DNA of 64,000 nt from Hoylesella loescheii (GTDB lineage: Bacteria; Bacteroidota; Bacteroidia; Bacteroidales; Bacteroidaceae). Position numbers and translations under genes: made by a program. Shown one piece after another: positions 16,973 through 25,948 of the stretch (its first letter is position 1; every line of letters starts with the position of its first letter). The stretch covers positions 248,001 through 312,000 of the forward strand of contig JADYUK010000001.1 in assembly GCA_021531755.1 (NCBI GenBank), read 5' to 3'. Under the pieces are notes generated by a model. The model did no database searches. It worked only from the letters and a program-made list of their open reading frames with translations, and was not told the DNA's origin.

Positions 16973-17305
16973 TCATTCTGCAGGCTCCGGCATGTCGTCA
17001 GCAGGGGTCTGCCCTGTGTCATCGCATGACTCGAGATACATCATTATGAGGTTATGCAGCCCGAGGGCTTTCATATTGGGATGGTAGATGACATCGAGAC
17101 AAAGAGAGAGGAGGTCGTTATCGCCCGTACCCTCTGATTCGAGGATGCTGCGGATATTCAGACGAAGCTTGTCGAGGACAGCCTCATTCACTATGCCGTT
17201 ACTGTCTATGAGGTTCTTGAAAAGCTGGTAATGCCTGATTGTATCAAGATGCCCCTGTGTTATCTCTATTGTGCGTGTGCCTGACTGGTTGGTGGTAATC
17301 TTCAT
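16973..17305 (-). CDS. Conserved-looking hypothetical protein
   Basis: A 110-residue, probably soluble protein that I do not recognise. It starts MKITTNQSGTRTIEITQGHL, is predicted mostly helical in the middle (LDKLRLNIRSILESEG; LSLCLDVIYHPNMKALGLHN), and ends in an acidic, proline-containing tail (DDTGQTPADDMPEPAE). There is no signal peptide, membrane segment or metal-binding motif. It lies on the same strand as the YgiQ-family gene (downstream, 179 bases away) and the amidase-like gene (upstream). The frame is open, has normal-looking codon use and is not shadowed by a larger gene, which supports it being real. Confidence 0.6.
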   Translation of the reverse strand: MKITTNQSGTRTIEITQGHLDTIRHYQLFKNLIDSNGIVNEAVLDKLRLNIRSILESEGTGDNDLLSLCLDVIYHPNMKALGLHNLIMMYLESCDDTGQTPADDMPEPAE

Positions 17306-17454
17306 AATCGGTATGGGGGATAAATAGATTGTATTATTATGGATAACGAGTTCCGGGTGGCAACTTGTCTGCTATCACCATTATTTGACTCTGGAAACAG
17401 AAGATGGGGAAATATGATGGTGAGAGAGAGGTGAGGGGAGAGAAGATGAGGGGG

Positions 17455-20274
17455 TTATCGCCTCATAATCCTGTTCATGATGTCGGCCATGACCCGGTGG
17501 CGTGCTTCCTGTCCCTTTATGCACTCAAAGGGGAAACCGAGAGCGTAGACCCTGTTCTTCCCGTCGTCGTAGAAGGCAGACGCTGGCTGTCCTGTGGCGT
17601 ATGTCCACTGTCTGCTGTCCCTTGCCGCCGCAGCCTCTCCGCCCTGTATGCCGCCCTGTATGCTGTTTGTGGAGTCTGATGGCATCAATATATCAGACGC
17701 CACCGAGGCATAGTGATTGGCGTTTATGTGGCGATAGACCTCAACCGGGTCAGTCCCGAAGTATATGGTGTCTCCTTCTGTCGAATTGTCTAATGGCTGC
17801 ATGATGCGGTCAACTCCTCCTCCGCGTATATGCAGGCTTTGGGCAAGCCACAGGCTGTCGCTGCCGTGCTGCATGTCCGACGCTATGAACGACCCGCTGG
17901 CGAATACCCCTCCACCTTTGCTCTGATAGTCAGATATGACACTCTGGAGAGTCTTGCTGAATGCCTTGTACGGGCGTAGGGAATGGCCGTCGGCCTTCTC
18001 GTTGCCGATGATGATGTCAAGCATGGGATACTGAGAGAGCGACAAAGTCGAGTCGGCCGCCTCTGACGACATGCTGACGATATTGTATCTCCCAGCACGG
18101 CTTATGGCGTCGGCATGGGTGTATGCATAGTTGAAGTCATTCCCGGCTACGTAACGTCCGAGGAGCGAGGTGTCAGAATAGCCAAGACCGTTATGCTGTC
18201 CCGCCTTTGACTTGTCGAAGACAATCTGTCTGCCTACCCAGGCGGCTGTGGTGCCGTAAGACAGGCCGATATCGTCAACAATGTCAAAGCCGCATGTCGA
18301 GTCTGTCTCAATAACTGTAGGCGACGAGAGACGGTGGAAGGCGTTGATTATCATTACAGTCTGCTTCGCCTCAGGATTATAGAGGGCCACGAGCTCTTCT
18401 GTGGGGAAACTCTCGCCACCAGAGTTGACTGCTGTAACACGGAAACGGTATATCTTGTTGGCCTGAAGAGCGAGCCTGAACTCCGTGCTCTTGACACTGC
18501 GTCCATTGTCATATCCCCGTTCGCCTATGCGGGTGTATATATTATATGATGTGGGACGGGCTGTCGGCTCATACTCGTCGTCTTGGGGCGACCATGAGAG
18601 TGTCAGGACATTGGCTCTCAGACTGCGTGCTTGGAACTTTATGGGGGCAAGTGGCTGGACAACGGCTTTCTTGCCGTCAACTCTTGCCAGATATTTCAGT
18701 ATCGTTATATATATTGAGCGTGCCAATGAGAATTTGAAGAAGGGGTCGTGGGCAAGGCGCATGTCCGGGAAATTCTCGTGAGAGAGCATCTCGAGGATTG
18801 CCGAAGGCTGGGCTGGCAGTCTTGTCTCGCTATAGTTGCGGTCCCACACCTCGCGGGTAACCCATTCCCCGAAACGCTTCTTGAGGTCGCGTGAGACATT
18901 GTAAAGAAGATCGCAGGCAAGGTCGAACGATTGCTTGCGCGATGAACCTGCCGCCAGACGATTGCTGTTGAACTGGCTTGTACAGATGGCGAGCGTGCCG
19001 TATGGAGTGGTGAAGTCGCGTGACCATCCTGCATCAGTATGCAGGCCTATCTGGAGGTCAATCGGGACACGCCCTGTCATCGTCTTCCCGTTAACAGCGT
19101 TTATGTGCTGGAACGGTATTCTCGCCACGCTGTCGGCTATCGCTCCCGCCACACTGTCGGCTTGTGCCAGCGTTATGCTGTCAGCCCCGCTTGCCTTGAT
19201 GCTGTCGAGATATGCCTTGGCGACAGCCTCAGACATGGTTATGGTATCGCTGGCTGACACACCGCCTTTGTTGTCCTCTGTCGGGTTTGTCACAGAGCCA
19301 TAGGATAGCCAGTTGGACATGAGAGAGCGTGTGTTGACATCATCACCATAATCGTCGTGTCCACCTTTTGATACTACCACCGCACGAGGTGCACCAGCAT
19401 ACTGAGCCCAATACCTTGAGGCCTCTAAGGCGCGTGGCATGTCGCTTGTCCTGCCACCACGCTCATGATTCCCCATTCCGCCACCAAACCTCACAGCGTC
19501 TGTAGTGACAAAGCCACGGCGTGAGCTATGGTTGGAGACCATTACATAATTGCTGTATGTGCTGTTGCTGTCAAACTCGAATGTGCCAAGGTACACCCAT
19601 GTGCCAGAACCCATTCGCTGGTTCACCCTGAACCTTGTCGACTGGCCTTGGTGGACAACAGTGTATTCGGCATCGTCTACAGAGCCCTCGACGGTCTGGT
19701 AGCTGACATAGACAGCGTATCTGCCGCCTACCCTTATGTTCGGTCTGTAGAAAGCTTTTGAGATATTCTGTCCCTGGGTGGAACGTATGATTCTTGCGGT
19801 CCCTTTACTGAAGGGACGTTCTCCGTCGTGGTATATCCCCTTGCTTATGGCATACCCCGCCCTTGGAGCCTTGGACCAAGTCTCACCGCCTGCTATCTCC
19901 ATGAATCCCGACATTGCGAGGTCGTTGTCTACCAGATATTCCTCACGCTGTATGTCACGCTCACGTGGCACAAAGACATTCGCACCAGCATTCTCAAGCA
20001 TGGGGAGAAGGTATGGCACGACAATGCTATGCGAGAGAAGGTCCTCTGTGGTGCAGAATATCTGTGGACGCTGCCACTCCCACATGCCTGTCTTCGCATT
20101 GAAATAACGCCCATGGCTTGGCCATATGCTCAGATGGCGTCCCTGCAGACCATTGCTGACTTTGTGGGGAGCTGAGCTGTTCGTGACCCATTGGACCGTG
20201 TTCTGGGATTCAACGCCGCAAGGCCATGCTGACATGATGATGGTCAGCATGTATACAAATATCCTAATGCGCAT
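17455..20274 (-). CDS. Exported N-acetylmuramoyl-L-alanine amidase-like protein with golvesin/xanthan-lyase domain
   Basis: A 939-residue protein from the ATG at 20272-20274, chosen because it opens a signal peptide (MRIRIFVYMLTIIMSAWPCG); upstream in-frame codons add only polar sequence. Residues ~60-170 and ~270-570 resemble a split Amidase_3 fold (VVVSKGGHDDYGDD, IDLQIGLHTDAGWSRDFTTP, SAILEMLSHENFPDMRLAHD). An inserted beta-rich domain of the golvesin/xanthan-lyase type sits at ~190-265 (NIRVGGRYAVYVSYQTVEGS, YLGTFEFDSN). A fibronectin-III-like domain follows (~590-680) and then a C-terminal alpha/beta region. It is likely to act on peptidoglycan or another envelope polymer. Catalytic activity is inferred only. 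Confidence 0.8.
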   Translation of the reverse strand: MRIRIFVYMLTIIMSAWPCGVESQNTVQWVTNSSAPHKVSNGLQGRHLSIWPSHGRYFNAKTGMWEWQRPQIFCTTEDLLSHSIVVPYLLPMLENAGANVFVPRERDIQREEYLVDNDLAMSGFMEIAGGETWSKAPRAGYAISKGIYHDGERPFSKGTARIIRSTQGQNISKAFYRPNIRVGGRYAVYVSYQTVEGSVDDAEYTVVHQGQSTRFRVNQRMGSGTWVYLGTFEFDSNSTYSNYVMVSNHSSRRGFVTTDAVRFGGGMGNHERGGRTSDMPRALEASRYWAQYAGAPRAVVVSKGGHDDYGDDVNTRSLMSNWLSYGSVTNPTEDNKGGVSASDTITMSEAVAKAYLDSIKASGADSITLAQADSVAGAIADSVARIPFQHINAVNGKTMTGRVPIDLQIGLHTDAGWSRDFTTPYGTLAICTSQFNSNRLAAGSSRKQSFDLACDLLYNVSRDLKKRFGEWVTREVWDRNYSETRLPAQPSAILEMLSHENFPDMRLAHDPFFKFSLARSIYITILKYLARVDGKKAVVQPLAPIKFQARSLRANVLTLSWSPQDDEYEPTARPTSYNIYTRIGERGYDNGRSVKSTEFRLALQANKIYRFRVTAVNSGGESFPTEELVALYNPEAKQTVMIINAFHRLSSPTVIETDSTCGFDIVDDIGLSYGTTAAWVGRQIVFDKSKAGQHNGLGYSDTSLLGRYVAGNDFNYAYTHADAISRAGRYNIVSMSSEAADSTLSLSQYPMLDIIIGNEKADGHSLRPYKAFSKTLQSVISDYQSKGGGVFASGSFIASDMQHGSDSLWLAQSLHIRGGGVDRIMQPLDNSTEGDTIYFGTDPVEVYRHINANHYASVASDILMPSDSTNSIQGGIQGGEAAAARDSRQWTYATGQPASAFYDDGKNRVYALGFPFECIKGQEARHRVMADIMNRIMRR

Positions 20275-20566
20275 TGATATTATGCCGGTATGCGGTCTGT
20301 ATTCCGTGATGTTATTTTGAGTGTGTCTGGTTGTATGATTAGTCTGTCGTGCCATAGGTGACAAATAAATATTGAATGTCTTCAATCGGATTTTTTGATT
20401 TTTGATTTTTCGGTAGATGGTATGCCAGCTTGCTTGTCGGGGTGGTATGCCAGATTACGCTGGTTTCTCCCCAACATCCAGTTTGTATAGAGGAATCCAT
20501 GTGGTTTCCTACTGCTTCATGAGGTTTATCATCGATACATGAAAAGCATGGGGCTCACACTCTGAC

Positions 20567-21112
20567 TCAAATTATGAAGTTTTGGGGCTTTTTCCCGACA
20601 AAATCTCTGTAATAATTCTTTATAAGTATGATGTCCTTGTTGTAATCACCTGTCGGGATGATAGTGCGTGTGCACACAATCTCCTTCTTCTCATAGTCTA
20701 TACCATAAAGCAGAATCGGAATCTTTGCCCCCAAAGCTATATAGTAGAAGCCGTGTTTCCATTCACTCACAGGTTTGCGCGTGCCCTCGGGAGTTATGGC
20801 TATCTGGAAAGTGTCAGCTTCTTCAGCTGACTTAATCAAACAGTCTGTCATCGACATTTTCTTCTGCCGGTATACTGGTATGCCACCCATGGAGCGGAAT
20901 ATAGGCCCCAATGGCCAGAAGAACCATTCCTTCTTCATCAGGAAACCCGACCTGACCCCGTTGGCACGTGAATAAAGCTGGCCAATTATGAAATCCCAGT
21001 TTGACGTGTGTGGAGCAAGACATATAATATATTTCTGGGGATGCTCTTCTGTAATGATGCTTTTCCAGCCCATTACATCGTATAGCATCCATTTGCAGAA
21101 ACTCTTCATCAT
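20567..21112 (-). CDS. 1-acyl-sn-glycerol-3-phosphate acyltransferase family protein
   Basis: A 181-residue PlsC-like acyltransferase. The catalytic HX4D motif appears as APHTSNWDFIIG (residues ~33-44). FRSMGGIPVYR is the substrate-phosphate-binding block and ITPEGTRKPVSEWKHGFYYI contains the conserved EGTR. The short length and lack of a long N-terminal membrane anchor match small bacterial members that acylate lysophospholipids or related lipids at the membrane surface. It is isolated, divergent from pfp across ~520 bases. Confidence 0.88.
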   Translation of the reverse strand: MMKSFCKWMLYDVMGWKSIITEEHPQKYIICLAPHTSNWDFIIGQLYSRANGVRSGFLMKKEWFFWPLGPIFRSMGGIPVYRQKKMSMTDCLIKSAEEADTFQIAITPEGTRKPVSEWKHGFYYIALGAKIPILLYGIDYEKKEIVCTRTIIPTGDYNKDIILIKNYYRDFVGKKPQNFII

Positions 21113-21299
21113 GATTGTAGAAAAAATCTTTGTTTGTTGGAGCAGTCTCCCAAAGGCTTCACAATTCCGCCATCAAGCGTTCAGCTGCTCTGCATATAAC
21201 TGTTAATACAAATTTGGTTTCAAAATTATAAAAAATTATGTATATTGCCTAATTTAAATCCAAAAATATTATTTTTTGGAAGATTTTGCCTCCTGATTC

Positions 21300-21330
21300 T
21301 TTCTGATATAAACAAAAAATATTACTTTTG
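21300..21330 (+). promoter_or_regulatory. Candidate promoter for pfp
   Basis: TACTTTTG at 21323-21330 matches the Bacteroidetes -7 box TANNTTTG. About 20 bases upstream is TTTCTG rather than TTTG, so the -33 box is weak. Transcription would begin near 21337. Confidence 0.45.
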
Positions 21331-21580
21331 CAATAGAATAGGATAGGTTATTCCATGTGGACTATGGTAGTGATGTGCTTGCAGAAAAGAATCATGCCGG
21401 TTCCTGCCGAGATACACAGTGGATTCTGTATCATTCGCCTCTACTTTTGGGGATAGTATATGGAGCGTATCACCCTCAATCTCTTGGATAACTGACAGTC
21501 CATTATGGCCAGCTGCTTGGACAACACTGTTCTTGTGATGGATAGCTGCCGATAAGCATCCCTTGACAGAAGGAGGGACT

Positions 21581-21616
21581 ATGACAAATATAAATATAGA
21601 TAACGAACCTACTTAA
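21581..21616 (+). CDS. Putative 11-residue leader peptide upstream of pfp
   Basis: ATG at 21581 follows AGAAGGAGGGACT, an exceptionally strong Shine-Dalgarno sequence for a phylum that rarely relies on one. The frame reads MTNINIDNEPT and stops at 21614-21616, 20 bases before the pfp start. The peptide shows no run of one amino acid that would suggest classical attenuation. It may instead be a ribosome loading or coupling device, or chance. Confidence 0.3.
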   Translation: MTNINIDNEPT

Positions 21617-21636
21617 ATAAAACGATAACGATAAAA

Positions 21637-23280
21637 ATGGAAAAAAGTGCATTACAGATTACACGTGCAGAATACCAGCCCAAACTTCCGGTCGCTCTGC
21701 GCGGTGCTCTAAACGCTGTTGAAGGTGAGCCTACACAGTCAGTCGATAACCAGGAAGAGATACAGCAGCTCTTCCCTAACACATACGGTATGCCATATCT
21801 CAAGTTTGAGCCTACTGAGGGTGAGCCTGCCAATGTTAGAATCAATGTCGGCGTGATTCTCTCGGGTGGCCAGGCTCCTGGCGGACACAATGTTATCTCT
21901 GGACTCTTCGACGGTATCAAGAAGCTTAACAAGGATAACAAACTGTATGGCTTCCTGCTCGGTCCTGCAGGTCTCATAGAGCATAAGTATATAGAGATTA
22001 CAGCAGAGCTCGTTGACGAGTATCGCAATACTGGCGGTTTTGATATCATTGGCTCGGGCCGTACCAAACTTGAGAAGAAGGAACAGTTTGACAAAGGCCT
22101 TGAGATTCTTCAGGCTCTCGATATTAAGGCTCTAGTCATCATCGGAGGCGACGACTCAAATACTAACGCATGTGTCCTCGCCGAGTACTACAAGGCTATT
22201 GGAGCCGGAGTACAGGTGATAGGCTGCCCGAAGACTATCGACGGTGACCTCAAGAACTCGGAGATAGAGGCTTCTTTCGGCTTCGACACAGCTACGAAGG
22301 TCTACTCAGAGGTTATCGGAAATATCATGCGCGACTGTAACTCGGCTAAGAAATACTGGCACTTCATCAAGCTCATGGGACGCTCTGCATCACACGTCAC
22401 ACTTGAGTGCGCACTGCAGACACATCCTAACGTGACCCTTATAGGCGAGGAGGTAGAGGCCAAGAACCAGACACTCGATGATATCGTGACATACATCGCT
22501 GAGGTCGTGACAGACCGCGCCAACCTCGGCTTGAACTATGGTGTTGTCCTCGTCCCGGAAGGACTGATTGAGTTCATCCCAGCAATAAAGAAGCTCATTG
22601 CCGAGCTGAACGATATGCTCGCCGCAAACCAGGCCGATTTCGAGCTCGTAGCAGACGACCACAAGATTGACTATGTCCTCGCACACCTCTCTGAGGAGAA
22701 CGCCTCAATATTCCGCTCGCTGCCATTGTCTGTATCACGTCAGCTGGCTCTCGAGCGCGACCCACATGGTAACGTACAGGTTTCACTCATCGAGACAGAA
22801 CAGCTGCTCGCTGAGATGGTGGCCAAGAAACTTGCTCAATGGAAGAAGGACGGCATATATACAGGCAAGTTCGCTACGCAGCACCATTTCTTCGGATACG
22901 AGGGACGTTGTGCCGCACCGTCCAATTTCGATGCGGACTACTGCTACAGCCTCGGCTACAATGCCGCAATGCTCATCTCTTTCGGCAAGACAGGTTATAT
23001 GTCAAGCATAAAGAACACATGCCTGCCAGCTGACAAGTGGATTGCCGGTGGTATACCTATCACAATGATGATGAACATGGAGAAGCGTAACGGCGAGATG
23101 AAGCCTGTCATACGCAAGGCGCTCGTCTCTCTCTCTGGCCATCCATACAAGTATTTCGTATGCCATCGCTCAGACTGGGCTCGGAATACCAGCTTCGTCT
23201 ACCCTGGACCAATCCAGTACTTCGGCCCATCAGAGGTCTGCGACCGTCCTACTATGACTCTCTTGCTCGAAAACGCGTAG
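21637..23280 (+). CDS. pfp: Diphosphate--fructose-6-phosphate 1-phosphotransferase (PPi-dependent phosphofructokinase)
   Basis: A 547-residue protein of the long PFP type. GVILSGGQAPGGHNVISGLF is the N-terminal phosphoryl-donor loop. VIIGGDDSNTNACVLAEYY carries the GGDDS motif that marks PPi rather than ATP use. CPKTIDGDLKN holds the catalytic aspartates and MGRSASHVTLECALQTHPN the fructose-6-phosphate-binding block. The enzyme reversibly phosphorylates fructose 6-phosphate at the expense of pyrophosphate in glycolysis/gluconeogenesis. It is transcribed alone and followed by a strong inverted repeat. Confidence 0.96.
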   Translation: MEKSALQITRAEYQPKLPVALRGALNAVEGEPTQSVDNQEEIQQLFPNTYGMPYLKFEPTEGEPANVRINVGVILSGGQAPGGHNVISGLFDGIKKLNKDNKLYGFLLGPAGLIEHKYIEITAELVDEYRNTGGFDIIGSGRTKLEKKEQFDKGLEILQALDIKALVIIGGDDSNTNACVLAEYYKAIGAGVQVIGCPKTIDGDLKNSEIEASFGFDTATKVYSEVIGNIMRDCNSAKKYWHFIKLMGRSASHVTLECALQTHPNVTLIGEEVEAKNQTLDDIVTYIAEVVTDRANLGLNYGVVLVPEGLIEFIPAIKKLIAELNDMLAANQADFELVADDHKIDYVLAHLSEENASIFRSLPLSVSRQLALERDPHGNVQVSLIETEQLLAEMVAKKLAQWKKDGIYTGKFATQHHFFGYEGRCAAPSNFDADYCYSLGYNAAMLISFGKTGYMSSIKNTCLPADKWIAGGIPITMMMNMEKRNGEMKPVIRKALVSLSGHPYKYFVCHRSDWARNTSFVYPGPIQYFGPSEVCDRPTMTLLLENA

Positions 23281-23290
23281 TAAACCATAT

Positions 23291-23424
23291 AAGTTGACAG
23301 GTTGACAAGTTAACGAGCTCTATGTGGATAAACGAGTTGTCCCTCGTGTTGCCAGTCAACCTGTCAACTTGTCTACCTGTTTACCTGTCAACTTGTTTGC
23401 TTGTTTACCTGTAAACTTGTTTAC
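23291..23424. repeat. GTTGAC-type inverted repeat and array downstream of pfp
   Basis: AAGTTGACAGGTTGAC (23291-23306) pairs perfectly with GTCAACCTGTCAACTT (23355-23370), giving a 16-bp stem with additional ACGAG/CTCGT pairing inside. The right arm continues into a tandem run of words like TTTACCTGT and CAACTTGTT up to ~23424. It sits right after the pfp stop and may end its transcript, though no T-run follows. It is related in composition to the array at 5181-5363. Confidence 0.75.
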
Positions 23425-23513
23425 TGACAGCATGTCACAGACATGCGAAACTTGAGTTATCTATAATATTGAAAAACGAAAGGCAGCGCTCACGGCGCAC
23501 AGGAAATAAGAAC

Positions 23514-24278
23514 ATGCTCAGCCATCATTCCAAATGGAAATGGTGGCTGGGCGGTTTTATGATTGTCGCTGCCTACATATGGGCTTTCTGGTTCTTCTTC
23601 GTTTCTCCGACAGCATTCAGATGGCAGGCTCTCTATGGCGACGAGAAATATCCTGATGGCTATGAGATACAGGGAATAGATATCTCGCATTATCAGGGAG
23701 ATATAGACTGGAATCTTCTACGCTCTGCCAATATAAACCGTTGCCCCGTACGTTTCGTCATAATAAAGGCGACAGAGGGCGCAAGCATCATAGACGAGAA
23801 TTTCATAGACAATTTCCATGAAGCGCGTGAGCATGGTTTCATCAGAGGCGCATATCATTTCTACAGTCTCAAGACATCGGCTCGCGAGCAGGCACAGCAT
23901 TTCCTCAAGAATGTAAAGCTGGAAGCAGGAGACCTGCCCCCGATATTGGATGTCGAGCATAAGCCGAAAGAAAGGAGTACAGAAGATTTCCAACGCGATA
24001 TACTCACCTGGCTGCATATTGTAGAGGATAAGTATCATGTCAAGCCTATCCTTTATACATATTACAAGTTCAAGGAGAAATATCTGAACGATGCACGCTT
24101 TGACGATTATCCTTATTGGATAGCCCATTATTATGTCGACCAGATGCAGTATAAGGGAGAGTGGAAGTTCTGGCAGCATACTGATGCCGGACATCTTCCA
24201 GGTATAGAAGGCGACGTGGATTTTAATATATATAACGGCTCGTTCTACGACCTGCAGAAGCTTTGCCTGCAGGATTGA
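23514..24278 (+). CDS. Membrane-anchored glycoside hydrolase family 25 muramidase
   Basis: A 254-residue protein from the ATG at 23514; an in-frame TTG at 23469 would add a basic N-terminus (KNERQRSRRTGNKN) and is possible. A single N-terminal membrane segment (WWLGGFMIVAAYIWAFWFFF) anchors it with the enzyme domain outside. The GH25 fold starts at IQGIDISHYQGDIDW with the first catalytic-site Asp. VIIKATEGASI, GAYHFYS and PPILDVEHK follow; the last carries the D-x-E pair expected for N-acetylmuramidase activity. The C-terminal WQHTDAGHLPGIEGDVDFNI closes the barrel. It probably remodels the cell's own peptidoglycan. Confidence 0.9.
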   Translation: MLSHHSKWKWWLGGFMIVAAYIWAFWFFFVSPTAFRWQALYGDEKYPDGYEIQGIDISHYQGDIDWNLLRSANINRCPVRFVIIKATEGASIIDENFIDNFHEAREHGFIRGAYHFYSLKTSAREQAQHFLKNVKLEAGDLPPILDVEHKPKERSTEDFQRDILTWLHIVEDKYHVKPILYTYYKFKEKYLNDARFDDYPYWIAHYYVDQMQYKGEWKFWQHTDAGHLPGIEGDVDFNIYNGSFYDLQKLCLQD

Positions 24279-24504
24279 TGCCTCATTCTATATGTAACTC
24301 CCCAACCCCTATATACATCAGTCTGTGTGATTAACTGAGGGGGGGGTGACTGTCCGTCTCACCCTTGAATTCATCCATATTCAAGGCCGAAGCATAGATA
24401 TCACCTGAACATGATTCTCAGAGATTAAGGATTCTTTGGCATGTCGCGCCACATATGTGATTTTCTCATTAAGCAGGGACTCCCCATAATTACTCAAATA
24501 GAAA

Positions 24505-25833
24505 ATGATAGACTATTCGCTTTTTCAAGGCAAGAAAGCCGCATACTATACCCTCGGATGTAAACTGAATTTTGCCGAGACATCAACATTCGCGGAGATG
24601 CTCTCACAACTCGGTGTCGTAAAGGCGGGAAAGGATGAAGAAGCTGATATATGTCTTGTGAACACATGCTCCGTCACAGAAGTCGCCGACCATAAATGCC
24701 GGCAACAGATACACAAGATGATACGCAATCACCCTCATGCCTTTGTCGTGGTGACAGGATGCTATGCCCAGCTTTCTCCAGAACGTATTGCTGACATCGA
24801 TGGGGTCGACCTCGTATTGGGCTCTAATGAGAAGGCACAGCTTGTACAGTACCTCTCTGACAAATGGACTGGGACAATGGCAGAGAAGGTGAAATGTGAG
24901 AAGACAAAGGATATAACCTCCTTCGCACATTCATGCTCACGGGGCAATAGGACACGTTATTTCCTTAAAGTACAGGACGGCTGCAACTACTATTGCACAT
25001 ATTGCACAATACCTTATGCACGTGGAAACTCACGCAATCCATCTATCTCCTCACTTGTAGCACATGCGCATCGTGTCGCTTCAGAAGGTGGAAAGGAGAT
25101 AATCCTCACAGGAGTCAATATCGGCGATTTCGGCCGCTCGACTGGTGAGTCATTCATAGACCTGGTGAGAGAGCTTGATAAGGTTGAGGGTATACAGAGA
25201 TACCGCATATCAAGTATAGAGCCGAATCTCCTGACCGACGACCTGATTAAATATTGTTCCCAGTCACGCGCCTTCATGCCACATTTCCATATCCCTCTCC
25301 AGTCCGGAAGCGACGAGGTGCTCAGACTGATGCACAGGAGGTATGATACAGAACTATTCAGACACAAGGTTGAGCTGATAAAAAGTCTTATGCCTGATGC
25401 CTTCATTGGAGTGGACGTGATGGTCGGCTGTAGAGGAGAGACAGAAAAGTGTTTCAGCGAATGTTACGATTTCATAGACAGCCTTGATGTGCAGCAGCTC
25501 CATATCTTCCCTTATTCAGAGCGACCAGGCACAGCGGCGCTGAATATTCCGTATATTGTCGATGACAGGGAGAAGCACCGCCGTTCCCATTTGCTCCTTG
25601 AATTGTCCGACAAGAAGACACATGGGTTCTATCAGAAATATGAGGGATGTGAGGCTGAGGTCCTCATGGAACGTTCAACAAGAGGACGTGCAATGCATGG
25701 ATTCACAGAGAATTATATAAGGGTCGAATTGCTGGCAGCCGAAGCTGACAATTCTCTCGATAATCAGATAGTCAAGCTCAGACTCCTGCACATGAACCAT
25801 GATAAGACGGCCCTGATAGGCACGTTCAACTAA
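24505..25833 (+). CDS. mtaB: tRNA (N6-threonylcarbamoyladenosine-37-C2)-methylthiotransferase
   Basis: A 442-residue methylthiotransferase. The N-terminal UPF0004 domain has the three cluster cysteines in LGCKLNFAE (Cys19), VNTCSVTE and VTGCYAQLSPE. The radical SAM domain carries Cys160-x3-Cys164-x2-Cys167 in DGCNYYCTYCTIPYARG. IPLQSGSDEVLRLMHRRYD and FPYSERPGTAAL are typical of the MtaB/MiaB group, and the C-terminal ~70 residues form a TRAM-like RNA-binding domain. It converts t6A37 to ms2t6A37 in ANN-decoding tRNAs. The GCKLN signature fits MtaB better than MiaB or RimO. Confidence 0.93.
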   Translation: MIDYSLFQGKKAAYYTLGCKLNFAETSTFAEMLSQLGVVKAGKDEEADICLVNTCSVTEVADHKCRQQIHKMIRNHPHAFVVVTGCYAQLSPERIADIDGVDLVLGSNEKAQLVQYLSDKWTGTMAEKVKCEKTKDITSFAHSCSRGNRTRYFLKVQDGCNYYCTYCTIPYARGNSRNPSISSLVAHAHRVASEGGKEIILTGVNIGDFGRSTGESFIDLVRELDKVEGIQRYRISSIEPNLLTDDLIKYCSQSRAFMPHFHIPLQSGSDEVLRLMHRRYDTELFRHKVELIKSLMPDAFIGVDVMVGCRGETEKCFSECYDFIDSLDVQQLHIFPYSERPGTAALNIPYIVDDREKHRRSHLLLELSDKKTHGFYQKYEGCEAEVLMERSTRGRAMHGFTENYIRVELLAAEADNSLDNQIVKLRLLHMNHDKTALIGTFN

Positions 25834-25948
25834 TGATTTAGTATCGTGTCTGTAGGTGGGATAGATTACCCCCCAGGTATTTTGCGCTAACCCCTTAGGT
25901 GTGGTAATGCAGACTATCAACGAACGGAGTCAAGGAAATATAAAACAT

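Larger units (their letters stand above)
21113..21636. other. Divergent intergenic region with the putative pfp leader
   Basis: A ~520-base gap between the minus-strand acyltransferase and plus-strand pfp. The first ~200 bases are AT-rich. TACTTTTG at 21323-21330 fits the -7 consensus, giving pfp a leader of about 300 nucleotides. Near the 3' end an 11-codon frame (21581-21616) follows a strong AGAAGGAGGG. No other gene is visible. Confidence 0.5.
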
